From CALZKI01 sp964567585 (GTDB lineage Bacteria; Bacillota; Clostridia; Lachnospirales; Lachnospiraceae): a DNA stretch of 26,077 nt. The notes beneath the pieces are model-generated. The model saw nothing but the letters and a program-made list of their open reading frames with translations, was not told the origin of the DNA and did no database searches. Every line of letters starts with the position of its first letter. Position 1 is the first letter of the stretch. Positions 7,417-14,055 of the stretch are shown here, one piece after another. The stretch covers positions 1 to 26,077 of the forward strand of contig CAZMND010000021.1 in NCBI GenBank assembly GCA_964567585.1. The letters are read 5' to 3'. A program made the position numbers and the translations under genes.

Positions 7417-7941
7417 ATGTATGATTATAAGATACCAAAAAACAACAGTTTAAGAAAGGAAATTAAAAAGTTGTTGGAATTGTGTAGGGAAAACGATGAG
7501 GAAAGCGGAGCAGAGGATTCATATTTTGAAGAGGCTATAGAAGAACAAAAAATGACAGACTGGGAAGATGCAAATGGAGTTTCTATTCCAGAATCATATA
7601 AAGAGTGGCTTCGATTTTCGCGTAAATGTAGAATTGTAAGAAATACAGCGACTTTTTGGGGACCGGATGAATTTCATTCTAATTATGTTCCTGATGATTT
7701 GGTTGTGATTGGCGAAATGATAGGTGATGGAGAAGTTGTGTGTTTTTCGAAGGAAACAGGAAAGATTATTTTATGTTTTGAAGGGATAAAAGAGGAAAAG
7801 GAGTCATTTGCAGAAGTATTAAAAAGTATTTGTAATGTTCATAGTAATAAACCAATTCTTACACACGCGAGGTATTTGGAAATATTAAAAAAATTAGAAG
7901 AGATGCAAGAAATGGAGAAAATAGAAAAAAATAGCAATTAG
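7417..7941 (+). CDS. SUKH (SMI1/KNR4) family immunity protein
   Basis: A 174-residue protein with AAAGGAG at about 7399-7405 upstream. The SUKH core is clear: MTDWEDANGVSIPESYKEWL at about residues 46-65, then VVIGEMIGDGEVVCFSKETG and an FAEVLKSIC helix. It is a close paralogue of the N-terminal half of the preceding gene. Its likely partner is the GHH nuclease encoded directly downstream, which it would neutralise in the cytoplasm. Its TAG stop at 7939-7941 is in the same frame as the toxin body that follows, with no further stop in between, so read-through would yield a SUKH-toxin fusion like that of the previous gene. Confidence 0.85.
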   Translation: MYDYKIPKNNSLRKEIKKLLELCRENDEESGAEDSYFEEAIEEQKMTDWEDANGVSIPESYKEWLRFSRKCRIVRNTATFWGPDEFHSNYVPDDLVVIGEMIGDGEVVCFSKETGKIILCFEGIKEEKESFAEVLKSICNVHSNKPILTHARYLEILKKLEEMQEMEKIEKNSN

Positions 7942-7955
7942 AAGGATAGTGAAAT

Positions 7956-9576
7956 ATGTCAATTAACGAAATTTCTCTTATTATTAGATAAAAAAAGTAA
8001 AACAAAAGTTTTAACCAGTTCATTTAATCAATTATCTGTTTCAGATAGAAAACAAGTATTGTCACTTCTATCAAAAGAAGAAAGTACTGCATTGATTATG
8101 AAATTACGTAATCAAGCTGTTGCCGATTTTTGGACACATGAACAGGAATTAATAAAAAATGGACAATCTACAAGAAATTGGACACCGGAACAAATAGAGG
8201 ATATTTTACATATTTCTGAAAAGACAGGAAAAATGAGTATCAATGGTGATATTGCATACGATATAAATGGCAAGTCATATTACGGACATCATATGTTAAA
8301 TGTAGCCGAACATCCAGAGTATGCAGGGGATTGGAGAAATATCCAAGCACTTAATCATAAGGAGCATTATGAAGGAGCACATAATGGAGATACAACTAAT
8401 CCGACAAATGAATTTTATGATGCATCAACGGGAGATACGGAAAAAATTGATGTATCAAAGTTAGAAAAATATGCTGATGTAAAAGATGTAGACGCAGGAT
8501 ATATATCTACTATGGAAAGCATATTCAAATCTGATGCAGAAATAAGAGAGATATATGCACGATGCGGCAAATTGACTGATGCTGAAATATTAGCATTGAA
8601 AAATATAGAATATTCTATGGATGCAGATGGTGGTTTAGTTGATTTTAATAGAGGACTTGATGTTGCTAATCGATATAATAGTCCTGAACTTGATGACAAA
8701 ATTGGTATTATGTCTGATGATGCCATACGAAATAAATATAATTATTTTACAGAGATGGCAGATACGGATGTAGACACATTTAAGGCCTATGAATATTTTA
8801 AATCGCGAAATGTAGATGATGCATGTATAGAAAAACTGGGAGTTAAAAGTGATAATACATTATTAGAACAATATAAATTTCTTGATAAAAATGATGTAGC
8901 AATTGATAAGTTGAGGACTTATGAATATCAAAGAAGCAAATCAGGAACAGAACTTGCAGACACCAAAGTGTACTTTGATTCCGAAGGTAAGGTAGTAGGT
9001 TTGTCTTGTTATGATGATGTACCTTCAGACACTATATTGGAATTAAAATTAAGTGATACAGAAAACTATCTAAATGATGCTGATATGTCCTCAAAATATC
9101 AGAATTATGATACATATAACAAGATAGATAAGTTAAAGGCTTGCCAGTACGACTACGAGTGCACTCAAATCAGCGATATGATTGACAACAATGTGACAAG
9201 TCAAAATGGTATTAAAATAATGTCGTTTGATGATTTAAAAGCAAAGTATGCATTTATAAGTGACACAACTGATGCTAATGTAATCAAAGAACTACAGCTC
9301 GCGGAATACAGAGATGCTAAATATGGAACAAATACATCCGAGAGTATAGAATTACATTTTGATGAAAACGGAAAGATGAGTTGTATATCAGACCAAGGTT
9401 TTGAATCGGTTCAGGATGCAAGGAATTGTAATATCGGAAAAATTTATAAATTTGTTACTAACAATACTACGGACAATTTGAAGAATGAGAGAATTACATA
9501 CAAGGTAGTTTATATGATTAACAGAAAGATAAAAAGAAAAACAAAAGTAACAAATATTGTAAAAAGGGTTGCTTAA
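7956..9576 (+). pseudogene. GHH-type HNH/EndoVII nuclease toxin with long C-terminal tail; start frameshifted
   Basis: The natural start appears to be ATG 7956, ten bases after AGAAGGA, but that frame (MSINEISLIIR) stops at 7989-7991. The toxin frame is open from 7942 to 9576, so an extra base near 7977-7990 separates start from body; initiation at TTG 8059 or ATG 8098 is possible. Counting from 8059, residues 16-50 are the leader shared with the first SUKH fusion. The nuclease core is SYYGHHMLNVAEHPEYAGDW, with GHH at 76-78, NIQ at 94-96 and further His at 100, 103 and 108 (NHKEHYEGAHNG), matching the Tox-GHH pattern. Unusually for a polymorphic toxin, about 390 residues follow the nuclease: Asp/Tyr/Lys-rich units (KYxF...D...KL..YEY). 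The last third is shared with the HHH nuclease gene, 293 bp of it identical. Confidence 0.72.
8920..9212 (+). repeat. Long direct repeat, copy A (293 bp, identical to 11071-11363)
   Basis: Comparing base by base, 8920-9212 matches 11071-11363 exactly at a constant offset of 2151. Outside these edges the two genes diverge at once (8919 T against A; 9213 T against C), although the proteins remain homologous. A second identical block of 43 bp lies at 9376-9418 / 11527-11569 with the same offset. It is in frame in both nuclease genes. Confidence 0.95.
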
Positions 9577-9640
9577 AACATAGAATTTAGAAAACACAGA
9601 TAATAAAACAATAAAGTTATGTATAAAGGAGAAAATGAAA

Positions 9641-10198
9641 ATGCAAAAGGCTTTTGATATTTTTTTTAGTAAGATGAATGAATCATGGAAACGAGTATGG
9701 AATACATATCCTAAAACTTCTATTAATGAAAAGTTTTATAATTGTGGATTGTATATTTCAGAGAAACCTATAGATGGATATATGGAATGGCAACCGAAAT
9801 TGCAGGTTAATAATGTAGACTTTCAGTCTATTGAAGAAAATTTGGGTTATAAAATTCATTCAGATATTAAGAAATACATATCAACTTACTGGTTTCTTCC
9901 ACTGGATGGTTCATTAGAGAATGTAGAGCAACTTCAATTGAAAGAAATATTACCAAATTATGATATTGAAAAAATGCTCAAGGAACGTTTTAGAAAAGAT
10001 TTGTTCCATTATCTAAATGATTCAGAATATTTTCTAATTGGTAATTTTTGCTGCATTGGAGGTGATGATAGTTATTCATTGCAGGTTAATAATAATACAG
10101 GAGAAGTGGTTGCAGTTCAACCATTTGATAAAAAAGAAATCAGAATAGCATCTTCTATAGAGGAATTATTAATTAATATGAAAGGGGAATGGGATTAG
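9641..10198 (+). CDS. Syd-family (SUKH-2) immunity protein
   Basis: ATG 9641 is preferred over ATG 9635 because the AAAGGAG at 9626-9631 is then about nine bases away. The 185-residue product shows the Syd pattern: an early FFSKMNESWKRVW helix, NCGLYISEKPIDGYMEWQPK, then FQSIEENLGYKIHSDIKKYI, STYWFLPLDG, a QLQL stretch, and YFLIGNFCCIGGDDSYSLQV. E. coli Syd binds SecY, but members next to toxin genes are predicted immunity proteins (SUKH-2). Here it lies immediately before an HNH/EndoVII nuclease, and its stop overlaps the candidate GTG start of that gene (TAGTG). The natural reading is that it neutralises that nuclease. Confidence 0.8.
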   Translation: MQKAFDIFFSKMNESWKRVWNTYPKTSINEKFYNCGLYISEKPIDGYMEWQPKLQVNNVDFQSIEENLGYKIHSDIKKYISTYWFLPLDGSLENVEQLQLKEILPNYDIEKMLKERFRKDLFHYLNDSEYFLIGNFCCIGGDDSYSLQVNNNTGEVVAVQPFDKKEIRIASSIEELLINMKGEWD

Positions 10199-11670
10199 TG
10201 CAGGTATATTCATGGGAAAATATATCAGATGAAGTACTGGATAAAACATATTTGCTATATGATGGAAGAGATCGCTGGGCGAGTCCGCGTTATAATACAG
10301 ATATGATATTCAACATGGATTACGGCGATTCGAATGGGACGAAAAATGTCAATAAACAAGGATGGGTGCGAGATCCGAATGATTATTGGAAAAGAATGTT
10401 AGAACTATATCCAGATGCTTTTGATGGGAACAATAAGTATAGGATAACCGTAAGAAATATTTCGCCGCTTTGTAATATTCAATTTATAGAATATTTTAAA
10501 GCGTATGAGTATTTACCCTATACAAGCCAAATTCTTGTTCATCATCATATTGGACAAGATGGTCAAGCGGTTGCTTTACCAAGTGAGATGCATTTGGGCG
10601 GAGAGACAAGTGCGGTACATAAGATAGAGAAAAGCATTGGTATTACAGAGAATGCTGAGCGTCATTCAAATAAAGTACGAGAAGCATTAGAAGCTGGTTA
10701 CATACAATCAGGAGATGATGTCTGGTCAAATATAGGTAAATTAGAAAATTTTGAAGGAGATATATCTAAATTCGAATATATTCAAAAATTAGATAGCAAT
10801 AATGAATTATTCGAAGAGTTTCCAGAATGGAAGCAATATAAAGGAGACAATGCTAAGCTTTTCGAATTAAAGGAATTGGAATATTTAACGAGAGAAGAAA
10901 GAATGTTGTTAGATTCAGGAAAGGCTTCTTATGATGATTATACTAAAGTCAAAGCACATTCCGAATTTTCAGAATATTTAGAGAAAAAGAATTTTCTTTC
11001 AGATGATCAAATAGTAGACAAATACAACTTTTTATCAGATGGTGATTCTACTCTTGACAAGTTCCGATTATATGAATATCAAAGAAGCAAATCAGGAACA
11101 GAACTTGCAGACACCAAAGTGTACTTTGATTCCGAAGGTAAGGTAGTAGGTTTGTCTTGTTATGATGATGTACCTTCAGACACTATATTGGAATTAAAAT
11201 TAAGTGATACAGAAAACTATCTAAATGATGCTGATATGTCCTCAAAATATCAGAATTATGATACATATAACAAGATAGATAAGTTAAAGGCTTGCCAGTA
11301 CGACTACGAGTGCACTCAAATCAGCGATATGATTGACAACAATGTGACAAGTCAAAATGGTATCGAACTAATGTCTTACGACGATTTGAAAGCCAAGTAT
11401 ACATTTATAGACGATACAACAGATGCAGATATTATCAAGCAACTTCAGTTGGCTGAATACAGGGATAAGAAATACGGAATGACAACAACTGATAGTATAG
11501 AACTTCACTTCGATGAAAATGGAAAAATGAGTTGTATATCAGACCAAGGTTTTGAATCGGTTCAGGATGTAAGGAATCGTTATATTGGAAAAATTCAGGA
11601 ATTTGTTACTAATGATATCACTGGCAATCTGAAGAATGTACAAATTAGAACTATTGCAAAAGTGGCATAA
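10198..11670 (+). CDS. HHH/LHH-type HNH/EndoVII nuclease toxin module with repeat tail
   Basis: Two starts are possible: GTG 10198, overlapping the upstream stop as TAGTG about ten bases after AAAGGGG, or ATG 10189. I give the former. Counting from 10189, residues 58-70 read QGWVRDPNDYWKR, a linker common before LHH/WHH nucleases, and the core is QILVHHHIGQDGQAVALPSE with His at 118-120 and MHLGGE with His 135. No N-terminal delivery region is present, so this is a bare toxin module. Residues about 150-493 form a tail of Asp/Tyr/Lys-rich units; the part from about 295 on is shared with the GHH toxin, including 293 bp of identity. Likely target: nucleic acid of competitors or self. The partner is the upstream Syd-type protein. 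The His set suggests an intact site, but activity is inferred. Confidence 0.75.
   Translation: MQVYSWENISDEVLDKTYLLYDGRDRWASPRYNTDMIFNMDYGDSNGTKNVNKQGWVRDPNDYWKRMLELYPDAFDGNNKYRITVRNISPLCNIQFIEYFKAYEYLPYTSQILVHHHIGQDGQAVALPSEMHLGGETSAVHKIEKSIGITENAERHSNKVREALEAGYIQSGDDVWSNIGKLENFEGDISKFEYIQKLDSNNELFEEFPEWKQYKGDNAKLFELKELEYLTREERMLLDSGKASYDDYTKVKAHSEFSEYLEKKNFLSDDQIVDKYNFLSDGDSTLDKFRLYEYQRSKSGTELADTKVYFDSEGKVVGLSCYDDVPSDTILELKLSDTENYLNDADMSSKYQNYDTYNKIDKLKACQYDYECTQISDMIDNNVTSQNGIELMSYDDLKAKYTFIDDTTDADIIKQLQLAEYRDKKYGMTTTDSIELHFDENGKMSCISDQGFESVQDVRNRYIGKIQEFVTNDITGNLKNVQIRTIAKVA
11071..11363 (+). repeat. Long direct repeat, copy B (293 bp, identical to 8920-9212)
   Basis: Exact copy of 8920-9212 inside the second nuclease gene, same reading frame. 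The abrupt loss of identity on both sides, with only protein-level similarity beyond, points to recent gene conversion or module exchange rather than simple tandem duplication. Confidence 0.95.
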
Positions 11671-11690
11671 AAATTAGATAAGAAAATAAG

Positions 11691-11727
11691 AATTTCACAT
11701 ATTTACAGTTATATTATATGTGAAATT
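11691..11727 (+). terminator. Inverted repeat after the nuclease gene, possible weak terminator
   Basis: AATTTCACATAT (11691-11702) and ATATGTGAAATT (11716-11727) form a perfect 12-bp stem with a 13-nt loop, about 20 bases after the stop. The tail is ATTAAAT, not a proper U tract, so it may stabilise the mRNA end rather than terminate. Confidence 0.5.
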
Positions 11728-11757
11728 ATTAAATAGATTGTAAGATAATAGAATATG

Positions 11758-11830
11758 TAAAAGGGGCAAACTTAGAGAAATGAAAGGACTCAAAACTGAA
11801 ATTCTAAGGTGATATATACAAGTAACCACC
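11758..11830 (+). other. Decayed second copy of the GEMM-I-like element
   Basis: The order GGGGCAAAC (11763-11771), GAGAAATGAAAGGAC, CAAAAC and ATTCTAAGGTGATAT (11800-11814) follows the upstream riboswitch closely over about 65 bases. The diagnostic GGACGCAAAGC has become GGACTCAAAAC, and the hairpin before it no longer pairs well. No terminator follows; instead there is a GAAGGAG ribosome site and the start of a broken gene. It looks like a degenerate relic, and together with the intact copy it brackets the toxin/immunity block. Confidence 0.6.
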
Positions 11831-11843
11831 TATCTGAAGGAGA

Positions 11844-12025
11844 ATGGAAACATCTCAAAGGATTCTACATAAGTTAAAACGTTTGTAATAGAACTTTATG
11901 ACAAAATTGTTAATGAATTTAATATGATAAGCTTAGAAGATGGAGAGCAAGGCGTTTTATATGCAGGCGAGTATTCTGATATGGCTATGTGGCAGTGGAT
12001 GATAGTTTCAAAGAAAAATAATTAG
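11844..12025 (+). pseudogene. Small gene broken by a one-base frameshift
   Basis: GAAGGAG (11836-11842) is very close to the ATG at 11844, which opens METSQRILHKLKRL and then stops. A different frame from about 11876 continues FVIELYDKIVNEFNMISLED and ends ...MAMWQWMIVSKKNN at TAG 12023-12025. One base lost near the AAAA run at 11876-11879 would join them into about 60 residues. The family is not recognised; the size and position after the toxin array suggest an immunity-protein remnant. The rest of 11671-12108 holds the inverted repeat, the decayed aptamer and the promoter of the next gene. Confidence 0.6.
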
Positions 12026-12036
12026 CAAAGTAATGA

Positions 12037-12065
12037 TTGTAATGTCTTAAATAATTCGATATAAT
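12037..12065 (+). promoter_or_regulatory. Sigma-A promoter of the PH-domain-like gene
   Basis: TTGTAA (12037-12042) and perfect TATAAT (12060-12065) are 17 bp apart, about 45 bases before the ATG. Confidence 0.75.
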
Positions 12066-12108
12066 AATTGCAATAAAGCGATTATTTATGCGACAGGAGG
12101 CAAAAATT

Positions 12109-12486
12109 ATGGAATACATAGAAAGAAAAAGATGGGTGTTTTTTGGTCTTCCTTTTACATTTACGAAATATTATATAAAAGAGGAAGCAGTTACCATTGA
12201 TAAAGGCTTTTTAAACAAGATTGAGAACGACTGTTATATGTACAAAATCCAGGATGTAACACTGCGACAGAGCTTCTGGGAAAGACTTGCAAAGCTTGGA
12301 ACAGTTGTATGTTATACAGGTGATACAACACATCCTGAGCTTCGTTTGGAACATATCAGAAATTCCAGAACGATCAAAGATTTTATTTTGAAAGCATCTG
12401 AAGAAGCCAGACTTAAGAGAAGAACCATCAATACATTGGACATCGGTTCAGGAGAAATGGACGATTTAGATCTTGCGGATATGTAA
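12109..12486 (+). CDS. Bacterial PH-domain-like protein (bPH2/DUF304 type)
   Basis: The start ATG at 12109 is chosen because ACAGGAGG ends at 12100; an in-frame ATG at 12088 precedes that site. The 125-residue protein begins MEYIERKRWVFFGLPFTFTK, followed by alternating strands (YYIKEEAVTIDKGFLNKIEN), the YMYKIQDVTLRQSFWERLAK segment, and GTVVCYTGDTTHPELRLEHI. The I-x-D-V-x-L-x-Q-S-F-x-x-R pattern and T-G-D-x-T-x-P-x-L-x-L-x-x-I are typical of the bacterial PH domain. It ends in an acidic tail. It lacks membrane segments and is likely a cytoplasmic binding domain. It has its own promoter and terminator. Function unknown. Confidence 0.75.
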   Translation: MEYIERKRWVFFGLPFTFTKYYIKEEAVTIDKGFLNKIENDCYMYKIQDVTLRQSFWERLAKLGTVVCYTGDTTHPELRLEHIRNSRTIKDFILKASEEARLKRRTINTLDIGSGEMDDLDLADM

Positions 12487-12492
12487 TGATTT

Positions 12493-12529
12493 TAGCGGTA
12501 GAGCATTTAGAGTTCTGCCGCTATTTTTT
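12493..12529 (+). terminator. Intrinsic terminator after the PH-like gene
   Basis: TAGCGGTAGA (12493-12502) pairs with TCTGCCGCTA (12514-12523), then TTTTTT. It overlaps the 3' end of the convergent minus-strand membrane gene, whose stop lies in the loop. Confidence 0.85.
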
Positions 12530-12944
12530 CGTCTGTATGAAGTCTGCATAAAAGTTTTTCAAAGACAAGGCCTGCGATGCACCAAAAAAAGAAATAGTCA
12601 AGACGTATCACACCGGCAAGATTCCATGTGGCATGTTCATAATTCCAAGGACAAAGTCCGAAGGTCTTTAACAGCATTCCGGTTACAAATTCCACTGCGA
12701 AAATTAAAACCGCATATAAAGATGCACGAAGCCATATAGGAAAAAACGCGATTTTTTGATATAATGGAAAAATGAAAGCGGCAATACCGTAAATGGGGAA
12801 CATCCAAAGCGATGTGTGCGCTGTCAGGGTATAATCCCGAATCAGTAAACTTCCAAGCGAAGTAAATACGATTTCCATACACCAGCCGGTGATACCGCAG
12901 ATTAGAAAGTCTTTTATTAATCGTTTCATAGAAATAAATTTCAT
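12507..12944 (-). CDS. Small integral membrane protein, ABC_trans_CmpB/PF06541-like
   Basis: A 145-residue protein with four hydrophobic segments: DFLICGITGWCMEIVFTSL, SLWMFPIYGIAAFIFPLY, a segment in ASLYAVLIFAVEFVTGMLL, and YFFFWCIAGLVFEKLL. The GWCMEIVFTSL, WMFPIYG and VEFVTG..L motifs, and CPWNYEHATWNLAGVIRLDY, resemble the family annotated as putative ABC transporter permease (PF06541), whose function is not established. The start at 12944 is uncertain (ATG 12929 is an alternative, and neither has a good ribosome site). Longer starts to 13058 would run antisense into the neighbouring FolC-like gene and are disfavoured. Confidence 0.75.
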   Translation of the reverse strand: MKFISMKRLIKDFLICGITGWCMEIVFTSLGSLLIRDYTLTAHTSLWMFPIYGIAAFIFPLYQKIAFFPIWLRASLYAVLIFAVEFVTGMLLKTFGLCPWNYEHATWNLAGVIRLDYFFFWCIAGLVFEKLLCRLHTDEKIAAEL

Positions 12945-12964
12945 AGAATTAGGATAAGCCAAAA

Positions 12965-13957
12965 ATGATGAATTATGCACAGGTTTTAGAGCAAACAGAA
13001 CAGTTAAAAACAGGAAAAAAACTACCAAAAATAGGGGCTTTTTTGGATGAATTTGCATTTAAGAAGGTTTTGTATATTCCGGAAGGATTCGAGTATGACT
13101 TTATTGGGGAATATATGGAAAATGTTTTAAAAGAACACAAATTCTCAGTAGGCCGCTTTACATCTTATGCAATAAAAAGACCTTTAGGACACATTTTATA
13201 TAATGGAAAGACAATCAGTCAGAAAGATTTTGCAAAATACGGCGAGAAACTGCTCGAAAGTATCGGGGATGGCAAAAATGAAAAAAACATTACCGGAATG
13301 GAAGCGTATTTGAGGATTGCACTGGAGTATTTTGAGGACAAAAGTGTTGATTTTCTAATTCTTCCGAGTGATGAGAAATGTGATTTGGAGGCTATATGGG
13401 AGACTTTGACAGAGGCACCGGTACATACACGGGAAAAAATAGCGAGGGAGCAGATTGTTTTAGGGCTTGAAAACGCAGGCGTAGCCCTAAAGGAGAAACT
13501 GATTTCGAAGGCGATTGAAAAGTGCAAGTGTGAGGGAAAATTTGAATTATTAAAGAAAAAGCCATATTTTATAGCGGATGGAGCAGATAGCGGCAGTTCT
13601 GTGAAGCTTCTTATGGCGAAATTACAATACGCATATCCGGATAATACATATATTTTTATTGTGGGGACTTTGCAGGATGAGTATGAGGAAGTGGTAAAAG
13701 AAAGTGCAATGATGGCACACCAGATTATAACGGTGACACCGCCTGAACAGGCGAATGCACTACCTGCAATAGAATTGGCACAGGAATATAAGAAATTAAA
13801 TCCAAATATAACAAATGCATCCAGCATAGAAGAAGCCATAGAAATGGCAGGCATTCTGGCGGATAAGGACACTGTTATTGTAGCCTTCGGAACTACGGCA
13901 ATTTTGGAACGATACCGGGATATCATACAGAATGGCACACGTAGAAGTGCTAAGTGA
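12965..13957 (+). CDS. FolC-like protein with degenerate active site
   Basis: The layout follows folylpolyglutamate synthase (Mur ligase family): an N-terminal MNYAQVLEQTEQL helix, the strand KKVLYIPEGFEYDFIGEYME where FolC has HVAGTNGKGS, then FSVGRFTSYAIKRPLGHILY matching the GLYTSPHL region, ISQKDF, and a VDFLILPSDEKCDLEA segment in place of VLEVGLGGRLDAT. The C-terminal domain has a DGADSG at residues 205-210 where FolC has DGAHNP. The P-loop glycines and lysine are gone and about 100 residues of the central ATPase domain are missing (330 against about 430). It is therefore probably not an ATP-dependent ligase. ATG 12965 has only a weak AGGA upstream. Role unknown; a regulatory or substrate-binding pseudoenzyme is possible. 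Confidence 0.72.
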   Translation: MMNYAQVLEQTEQLKTGKKLPKIGAFLDEFAFKKVLYIPEGFEYDFIGEYMENVLKEHKFSVGRFTSYAIKRPLGHILYNGKTISQKDFAKYGEKLLESIGDGKNEKNITGMEAYLRIALEYFEDKSVDFLILPSDEKCDLEAIWETLTEAPVHTREKIAREQIVLGLENAGVALKEKLISKAIEKCKCEGKFELLKKKPYFIADGADSGSSVKLLMAKLQYAYPDNTYIFIVGTLQDEYEEVVKESAMMAHQIITVTPPEQANALPAIELAQEYKKLNPNITNASSIEEAIEMAGILADKDTVIVAFGTTAILERYRDIIQNGTRRSAK

Positions 13958-13989
13958 TGAGAAAACAATAAATCATTATATGTAAAAAT

Positions 13990-14050
13990 ATCCTTCTTTT
14001 TTTTGGCTTCACAACGAAGTTGTTTAAGAAAAAAAGAAGGATGTTTTTTT
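13990..14050. terminator. Long bidirectional terminator hairpin
   Basis: ATCCTTCTTTTTTT (from 13990) pairs with AAAAAAAGAAGGAT (14029-14042), with a smaller CTTC/GAAG hairpin in the loop, followed by GTTTTTTTG. On the minus strand the stem is followed by ATTTTTAC. It serves the FolC-like gene (plus) and the DUF5050-like gene (minus). Confidence 0.88.
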
Positions 14051-14055
14051 GTTAT

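Noticed and set aside
6615..11670. Insertion sequence or integrase that could have brought in the toxin block
   Set aside because: No transposase, recombinase or clear terminal inverted repeats were found; the only bracketing repeat is the riboswitch-like element.
12473..12739. Plus-strand frame of 88 residues after the PH-like gene
   Set aside because: It spans the terminator and lies antisense to the membrane protein gene.
12945..13058. Longer start for the minus-strand membrane protein, adding a hydrophobic N-terminus
   Set aside because: The added part is antisense to the start of the FolC-like gene and is not needed for the family's usual length.
13219..13968. Minus-strand frame of 249 residues
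   Set aside because: It is the shadow of the FolC-like coding region, Ser/Phe-rich, with no ribosome site.
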